Assembly: GCF_030270585.1 (NCBI RefSeq)
Contig: NZ_BSYI01000014.1
Location: forward strand, 1-64,000
Direction: 5' to 3'
DNA length: 64,000 nucleotides
Source: Paralimibaculum aggregatum
Lineage (GTDB): Bacteria > Pseudomonadota > Alphaproteobacteria > Rhodobacterales > Rhodobacteraceae
The translations under genes were made by a program, and so were the position numbers. Below the pieces are notes generated by a model. That model saw only the letters and a list, made by a program, of their open reading frames with translations. It was not told where the DNA came from and searched no databases. This document shows, one piece after another, positions 60,301 to 64,000 of the stretch; position 1 is the first letter of the stretch, and the number at the start of each line of letters is the position of its first letter.

Positions 60301-60698
60301 GGGCGGCGGCCCTCTCCGAGGCGGAGGCGGTGCTCGCGGCGCCCTGGGCGGCGGAGGTGTTCGGCCCCGGGAGCCTCGCGGAGGCGGCCATCGCGCTCGA
60401 TCTGCCGGCGCTCTCGCGCCGGCGCATGCTCGGGCGGATCGACCGGCTCATGGTTGCCCCCGCGCACGTCCTCGTGATCGACATCAAGACCGACCGTCTG
60501 GTGCCGGACCGGCCCGGAGAGGTGGGCGCGCCCTATCTCGCGCAGCTCGGCGCCTATGCCGCCGCGCTCGCGCCGATCTGGCCCGGCAGAGAGGTCCGCG
60601 CGGCGTTTCTCTGGTCGGCTGGCTGCGCGCTGATGGAGGTCCCGCCGGGGCTGCTCGAGGCCGCGCTGGCCCGTGCGGCCGATGCCCCGCCCGCTTGA
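57300..60698 (+). CDS. addA: Double-strand break repair helicase AddA
   Basis: A 1132-residue UvrD-like helicase plus nuclease. Walker [21 protein letters not shown] (24-31 core), motif Ia [18 protein letters not shown], motif [20 protein letters not shown], motif [21 protein letters not shown], and motif [20 protein letters not shown]; motif [19 protein letters not shown]. The C-terminal RecB-like nuclease has [13 protein letters not shown] and [13 protein letters not shown] with Asp-x-Lys, then [12 protein letters not shown]. The GTG at 57300 within the addB stop was chosen; an ATG 15 bp upstream is possible. Confidence 0.96.
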   Translation: MSRQGPTPAQAEAADPASSAWVSANAGSGKTRVLAERVARLLLAGEAPERILCLTYTRAAAVEMQSRLFRMLGGWTMAPDAALAEDLERLSGGTAPAGAAALARARRLFAAALETPGGLKIQTIHAFCTQLLQRFPLEAGVSQRFTVLDDRDTAQIVAEICRQLALAAEAGEAGTGFDAVAARLSDELFDSLVKAVLAARPAFAAPLREEDLARLFGAEALLPRAEIVARALAEVDWPALTGLGAAMAAAGKSMGRPGALIAEAAERAAREPEAALEALQAVFLTDKFEPRKRGRFPTKAVLEAVPAGDALTDEMIAWAVAVRARLNGAEMAARTRDLHRFAAALIGRYEAAKAARGALDFADLVARAAALLTRAETRAWVLYRLDRGIGHILVDEAQDTAPEQWQVVAAIAEEFFAGDAGQAVRRTLFAVGDEKQSIYSFQGADPASFERMRAGFAARLSGLGEALAEPALVTSFRSAPGILRFVDTVFAEGAETLTSRGAVTHEASRREDGARIDLWPLIEPDTAKADPPAWWEPAAAAPNPRPKAQLAALLADEIARMVAGQRQPSRGGRPGAPVTPGDILVLVRKRDLLAQDLIRGLKERGVPVAGADRLSLSAGLAVKDLLALLKVALLPEDDLSLAAVLRSPLFDISEAALFALAHGREGRLWDALMAAPDHAGAAALLSDIAAQADFLRPYELLERVLIRHGGRRRLVARLGPEAEDLVDELLDQALAFEAAQVPTLAGFVAWIEAAELSIKREMEAAGGAVRVMTVHGAKGLEAPVVILADTVHQRETGTRSPVLPAEGGGPALWMPKRAEEDPLAAATREAHAARAEAEQDRLLYVALTRAEDWLILCGAGAEGTARNSWYGRLEAAMKALHAAALPAPGGEPGAEMLRLEDRPVPAPEAATDTRIPEPALPIALPGPAPAEPREIRRTPSELLGAGEPSGGTGRGREAALAHGRAVHRLLELLPEAPAEGRPALAARLLAAEMPALDAAARAAALSEAEAVLAAPWAAEVFGPGSLAEAAIALDLPALSRRRMLGRIDRLMVAPAHVLVIDIKTDRLVPDRPGEVGAPYLAQLGAYAAALAPIWPGREVRAAFLWSAGCALMEVPPGLLEAALARAADAPPA

Positions 60699-60790
60699 TA
60701 AACCCGCCCCGCGCTCATAGGTTGGTCGCTCGCGATTGGCGTCGACCGTCCGGTTCCTCATCGGCGGCGACTTCTGAGGAGGCAAGATCG

Positions 60791-61111
60791 ATGACGACCA
60801 TGGCAGTCACCGATGCAAGTTTCGAGACTGACGTGCTGCGGGCGGATACCCCCGTGGTGGTCGATTTCTGGGCCGAGTGGTGCGGGCCCTGCAAGCAGAT
60901 CGGGCCGGCGCTCGAGGAGATCGCGTCCGAGCTGGACGGCAAGGTGCGCATCGCCAAGGTGAACATCGACGACAACCCGAATGCGCCCTCGAAATACGGC
61001 GTGCGCGGCATCCCGACGCTGCTGATCTTCAAGGGCGGCGAGCTGGTCGACCGCAAGGTCGGCGCGGACAGTAAGTCCGGCATCGCCAACTGGATCGAGA
61101 GCGCGATCTGA
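60791..61111 (+). CDS. trxA: Thioredoxin
   Basis: A 106-residue thioredoxin, the general cytosolic disulfide reductant. Active site [20 protein letters not shown] (CGPC), then [20 protein letters not shown], the cis-Pro in [15 protein letters not shown]. It follows addA by 92 bp on the same strand, as in other alphaproteobacteria. The ATG follows AGGAGGCAAG; two start Mets (MTTM) are in frame, and the first is given. Confidence 0.96.
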   Translation: MTTMAVTDASFETDVLRADTPVVVDFWAEWCGPCKQIGPALEEIASELDGKVRIAKVNIDDNPNAPSKYGVRGIPTLLIFKGGELVDRKVGADSKSGIANWIESAI

Positions 61112-61141
61112 GCGCTCTCCCCGGTCTCCCGGCGCACCGCG

Positions 61142-61834
61142 TCAGGAGACCATGCGCTTCTCGCGCGCGAAGGGGCTGAGCCCGAGCCAGTCCTGCATCC
61201 CTCCGGCAATCTCGCTGTCTCCGAACATTTCGATGCGCGAATGTTCGGCCCGAACAGTGGTGAGCCCCATCCAGATCCCCGTCATGGTGCGCAGGTCCGT
61301 GGTCACATGGAGATCGACCTCGAAGCCCGGATCGCTCCAACAGAGATCGACCGTGCCGTCCGGCTCGACACAAAGCCACCAGGTGCGCTTCGAGGCCGGC
61401 AGCTCGGGATAGGTGATCTGGATCACCACGCGCCGTTTCGGCAGCGGGCGCGGATCCAGGTTGCGGCGCATGTCCCACATCAGGAGCGACGGGTCCAGAT
61501 TCCGCAGCGATGCCCGCGACTCCACCCAGCGCTGGCCCCAGCCACCCACGGCCATGACCACCCCCTCGAGATCGCGCCCCGCCTCGGTCAGCCGGTATTC
61601 CATCATGCCGGACTCCCCGTGAACCGGGCGGCGCTCGACGACGCCAGCCTCCTGCAGCTCGCGCAGCCGTTGCGAGAGCAGCGTCGGCGACATCCGCGGC
61701 AGGCCGCGGCGAAGATCGTTGAACCGGGTCGAGCCGGCGATCAGCTCGCGGAGCAGAACCAGGGTCCAGCGGGTGCAGAGGATCTCCGCCGCCATCGAGA
61801 CGGGGCAGAACTGCTTGTAGCCGGCTTGGGACAT
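61142..61834 (-). CDS. HxlR-type regulator with C-terminal SCP2-like domain
   Basis: A 230-residue transcription factor. The winged helix is at about 8-100: FCPVSMAAEILCTRWTLVLL, then RFNDLRRGLPRMSPTLLSQR, with LQEAGVVERR and MEYRLTEAGRDLEGVV, the HxlR pattern. Residues about 120-222 form a beta-rich region, RVVIQITYPELPASKRTWWL then GTVDLCWSDPGFEVDLHV, resembling a sterol-carrier (SCP2) fold, so it may bind a hydrophobic ligand. It is divergent from a DUF4242 gene; two matching palindromes in between are likely operators. Confidence 0.88.
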   Translation of the reverse strand: MSQAGYKQFCPVSMAAEILCTRWTLVLLRELIAGSTRFNDLRRGLPRMSPTLLSQRLRELQEAGVVERRPVHGESGMMEYRLTEAGRDLEGVVMAVGGWGQRWVESRASLRNLDPSLLMWDMRRNLDPRPLPKRRVVIQITYPELPASKRTWWLCVEPDGTVDLCWSDPGFEVDLHVTTDLRTMTGIWMGLTTVRAEHSRIEMFGDSEIAGGMQDWLGLSPFAREKRMVS

Positions 61835-61888
61835 GGTCGGCTCCTTCCTTCCCTAACGGAACGAGCCTAGCGGCGACCTTTGGGCGGC

Positions 61889-61932
61889 TCCAGTACGGAA
61901 ACTGTATCGCCCGCTCCAGTTCCCGCACTGGA
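61889..61932. promoter_or_regulatory. Two TCCAGT-N6-ACTGKA operator-like palindromes
   Basis: TCCAGT-N6-ACTGTA (61889-61906) and the perfect TCCAGT-N6-ACTGGA (61915-61932) are spaced 26 bp apart, on nearly the same helix face, in the divergent region between the HxlR-type regulator and the DUF4242 gene. They are the best candidates for the binding sites of that regulator, controlling both genes. Confidence 0.6.
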
Positions 61933-62003
61933 TGCTCCGCCGCGCCGCGCCCAGCATGGACGGCACCGGGGCAGCCGCTCCGCCATCAGAGAGGAGAGAC
62001 GCG

Positions 62004-62285
62004 ATGACCTACAAGCGCTACGTGATCGAGCGGGACCTGCCGGACGTCGGCAGCCTCGGGGAAACCGAGATCGCCGGGGCGGCGGAGACCTCCAATGGCG
62101 CACTGGCCGAACTTGCGCCCGAGGTGCAGTGGATCGAGAGCTTCGTCGCCGCCGACAAGACCTTCTGCATCTATCTCGCGCAGGGCGAGGAGGCGATCCG
62201 GACCCATGCCGAGCGCAGCGGCTTCCCGGCGAGCCGGATCACCGAGATCGCGCGGGTGATCGACCCGACCACCGCGCAGGCCTGA
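62004..62285 (+). CDS. DUF4242 family protein
   Basis: A 93-residue protein of the DUF4242 family, a ferredoxin-like fold known in a nickel-binding Streptomyces protein. It has MTYKRYVIERDLPDVGSLGE, then VQWIESFVAADKTFCIYLAQ and AERSGFPASRITEIARVIDP. The ATG follows AGAGGAGAG. The HxlR-type regulator transcribed the other way may repress it. A small-molecule or metal-binding role is possible. Confidence 0.85.
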   Translation: MTYKRYVIERDLPDVGSLGETEIAGAAETSNGALAELAPEVQWIESFVAADKTFCIYLAQGEEAIRTHAERSGFPASRITEIARVIDPTTAQA

Positions 62286-62287
62286 GC

Positions 62288-63592
62288 TCAGCCGGCGTCC
62301 CGCAGCACCGCGCCGGCGAGGTAGAGCGAGCCGCAGATCAGCACGCGGAGCGGTGCTGCGGGCGCTGCCGCGGCGATCCGCTCGAGCGCCTCGGCGACCG
62401 ACCCCGCGGGCTCCGCGGCGATGCCGGACTGCCGGGCGATTTCCGCCAGCCGCTCGGCCGGGATCGCGGCCTCGGAGTCGGGGATCGTCACCGTGACGGC
62501 ACCGGCGGCCTGCGGCGCGAGGCCGCGCAGGAAGGCATCCGCCTCCTTGGTGTCGAGCATTCCCGTCACCAGCCAGAGCGGCGCCGGTGCGCGGGCGGCG
62601 ATCTCCCCGAGCGTCGCGGCGATCGCCTCGGCCGCCGCCGGGTTGTGCCCGCCATCGAGCCAGAGCTCGGCGCCGGCGGGCAGCAGGTCGAGCAGCGGGC
62701 CGCGCAGCCGCTGCATCCGCGCCGGCCATTCGGCATTGCCGAGCGCCGCCTGCGGATCGCCCTGCCCCAGCGCCCGCAGCGCCGCGATCGCGATGCCGGC
62801 ATTCTCCACCTGATGCGGGCCGGCCAGGCGCGGCGGGTCGAGATCGAGCAGTCCGTCGCCGTCCTGGAAGACCAGCCGGCCGGCCTCGCGGCGGACATCC
62901 CAGTCCTCGCCCGCGACGATCAGCGGCGCGCCGACCGCCTCGGCCCGGGCGCGGATCGCCTGCATCGCCTGATCGGGCTGGCGGCCGACGATGCAGGGCA
63001 CGCCCCGCTTCAGGATCCCGGCCTTCTCGCCGGCGATCTCCGCCAGCGTCTCGCCAAGATACTGCTGGTGGTCGAGCGCGACCGGCGTGATCACCGTGAG
63101 CCGCGGCCGGTCGATGACATTGGTGGCATCGAGCCGCCCGCCGAGCCCGACCTCGAGCAGCAGGTGATCCGCCGGCTCCCGCGCGAAGGCGAGCAGCGCC
63201 GCCGCGGTGGTGATCTCGAAGAAGGTGATCGGCACGCCGCCGTTGACCGCCTCGCATTCCTCGAGCAACGCCGCGAGATCGGGTTCGGGGATCAGCCCGC
63301 CGGCAAGCCGGATGCGCTCGTGAAAGCGCGCGAGATGCGGCGAGGTATAGGCCTGCACGCGCTGCCCGGCGCCTTCGAGCCCGGCGCGCAGCATGGCGGT
63401 GACGGAGCCCTTGCCGTTGGTGCCCGCGACATGGATCACCGGGGCCAGCCGGCGCTCGGGATGATCCAGCCGCACCAGCAGCTGCTCGATGCGGTCGAGC
63501 GTCAGGTCGATGATCTTGGGGTGGAGTTCGAGCAGCCGGGCGAGGATCGCGTCGGAGCGAGGCGCCGCCGCGGCGACGGAGCCCGCGCTCAT
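62288..63592 (-). CDS. folC: Folylpolyglutamate/dihydrofolate synthase
   Basis: A 434-residue Mur-ligase-type enzyme that adds Glu to dihydropteroate or folates. ATP-binding P-loop [20 protein letters not shown], then [62 protein letters not shown] region, and [20 protein letters not shown] in the C-terminal domain. The start overlaps the accD stop (ATGA), and accD-folC is the usual order. It ends 2 bp from the convergent DUF4242 gene. Confidence 0.96.
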   Translation of the reverse strand: MSAGSVAAAAPRSDAILARLLELHPKIIDLTLDRIEQLLVRLDHPERRLAPVIHVAGTNGKGSVTAMLRAGLEGAGQRVQAYTSPHLARFHERIRLAGGLIPEPDLAALLEECEAVNGGVPITFFEITTAAALLAFAREPADHLLLEVGLGGRLDATNVIDRPRLTVITPVALDHQQYLGETLAEIAGEKAGILKRGVPCIVGRQPDQAMQAIRARAEAVGAPLIVAGEDWDVRREAGRLVFQDGDGLLDLDPPRLAGPHQVENAGIAIAALRALGQGDPQAALGNAEWPARMQRLRGPLLDLLPAGAELWLDGGHNPAAAEAIAATLGEIAARAPAPLWLVTGMLDTKEADAFLRGLAPQAAGAVTVTIPDSEAAIPAERLAEIARQSGIAAEPAGSVAEALERIAAAAPAAPLRVLICGSLYLAGAVLRDAG

Positions 63593-64000
63593 GCCGCGCC
63601 GCCGTCCGGCGCCGGCGGGGCTGCCTCCGCGGTCCCGGCCATGGCGGCGCGCTCCTCGGCCGGCGCGGCGGTGATCTCGCCATGCACCATCGGCGGGCGG
63701 CGCATCAGCAGGTGGAGGATACGGGCGATCTCCTCGCGGAGCTTCGTGCGCTCCACCACCCGGTCGATCATGCCGTGGTCGAGCAGGTATTCCGAGCGCT
63801 GGAAGCCCTCGGGCAGGGTCTCGCGGATGGTCTGCTCGATCACCCGCGGCCCGGCGAAGCAGATCAGCGCGTCGGGCTCGGCGATCTGCACATCGCCCAG
63901 CATGGCATAGGAGGCGGTGACGCCGCCGGTGGTCGGATGGGTCAGCACGACGATGTAGGGCAGCCCCGCCTCGCGCACCATGTCGACGGCCACCGTGGTG
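63589..64000 (-). CDS. accD: Acetyl-CoA carboxylase carboxyltransferase beta subunit (partial)
   Basis: The C-terminal 136 or so residues of AccD, which transfers the carboxyl group to acetyl-CoA in fatty acid synthesis; the 5' part lies beyond the window. Visible marks are [60 protein letters not shown] and [20 protein letters not shown], followed by an Ala/Pro/Glu-rich tail. The stop overlaps the folC start. Confidence 0.95.
   Translation of the reverse strand, partial: TTVAVDMVREAGLPYIVVLTHPTTGGVTASYAMLGDVQIAEPDALICFAGPRVIEQTIRETLPEGFQRSEYLLDHGMIDRVVERTKLREEIARILHLLMRRPPMVHGEITAAPAEERAAMAGTAEAAPPAPDGGAA

Noticed and set aside
57963-60785. 940-codon open frame opposite addA
   Set aside because: Antisense shadow with Arg/Gln/His-rich composition; addA motifs on the plus strand explain the sequence.

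Overview
The window is chromosomal DNA of a very GC-rich alphaproteobacterium, most likely of the Rhodobacterales (Rhodobacteraceae/Paracoccaceae group). The evidence is a circularly permuted two-piece tmRNA gene with the alphaproteobacterial tag ANDNRAPVALAA, an alpha-type SspB ClpXP adaptor, a RegB/SenC/RegA redox signalling locus, an Hsp20-DUF1150 pair, DUF1194 proteins with VPLPA-CTERM tails, DUF4169 and DUF2270 genes, and the order divL-like/tsaE/amgK/murU/addB/addA/trxA. The genus cannot be fixed from the sequence. I see no phage, insertion sequence, integrase, CRISPR array, rRNA or tRNA.

Layout. 1-4.1 kb: Hsp20 and DUF1150, a YbfB-type MFS permease, and a periplasmic caspase-fold protein that lacks its catalytic cysteine. 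4.3-7.7 kb: ssrA, an OmpA-type lipoprotein, a periplasmic binding-like protein and sspB. tmRNA tags stalled proteins and SspB carries tagged proteins to ClpXP, so two parts of one quality-control pathway lie close together. 7.9-16.5 kb: a TylF-type methyltransferase, fumC, a small PycTM-like membrane protein with a coupled exported protein, a striking tandem-repeat block, a zinc peptidase, a 42-bp minisatellite, GNAT/DUF4169/RHH genes, and an orphan soxX-ccdA pair next to tusA. 16.5-26.4 kb: ChaN lipoprotein, a hydratase, a VOC protein, a 138-bp tandem repeat, an unknown coiled-coil protein, pyrC-pyrE, a stand-alone SecD P1-head protein and gyrA (TTG start, unusual quinolone region).

26.4-40.9 kb: a long gene-free stretch, DUF2270, a giant hairpin carrying a G-quadruplex motif in its loop, ssb, an RcnB-like protein, an SSP411-DsbD fusion, tandem DUF1330 genes, xseA/purD (divergent), a MOSC protein, a prolyl-tRNA editing protein, and cnoX-lonN-trm112. 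40.9-43.8 kb: three consecutive DUF1194 vWA-like proteins with VPLPA-CTERM signals and AT-rich promoters; the third has lost its MIDAS motif. 43.9-49.4 kb: pip, ubiG, msrB and the redox regulon genes regA, senC and regB. 49.5-61.1 kb: a run of closely spaced or overlapping genes, divL-like pseudokinase, tsaE, amgK, murU, addB, addA, trxA. 61.1-64 kb: an HxlR-type regulator divergent from a DUF4242 gene with two operator-like palindromes between them, then folC and the 3' part of accD.

Most of the content is core metabolism. The strongest unexplained signals are the nested tandem repeat at 11.1-11.8 kb, the hairpin with G-quadruplex loop at 28.3-28.4 kb, the DUF1194 cluster, the pseudo-caspase with repeat/PG-binding architecture, the degenerate DivL-like kinase, and the paired palindromes at 61.9 kb. 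I did not find a complete new multi-gene system that I could defend.
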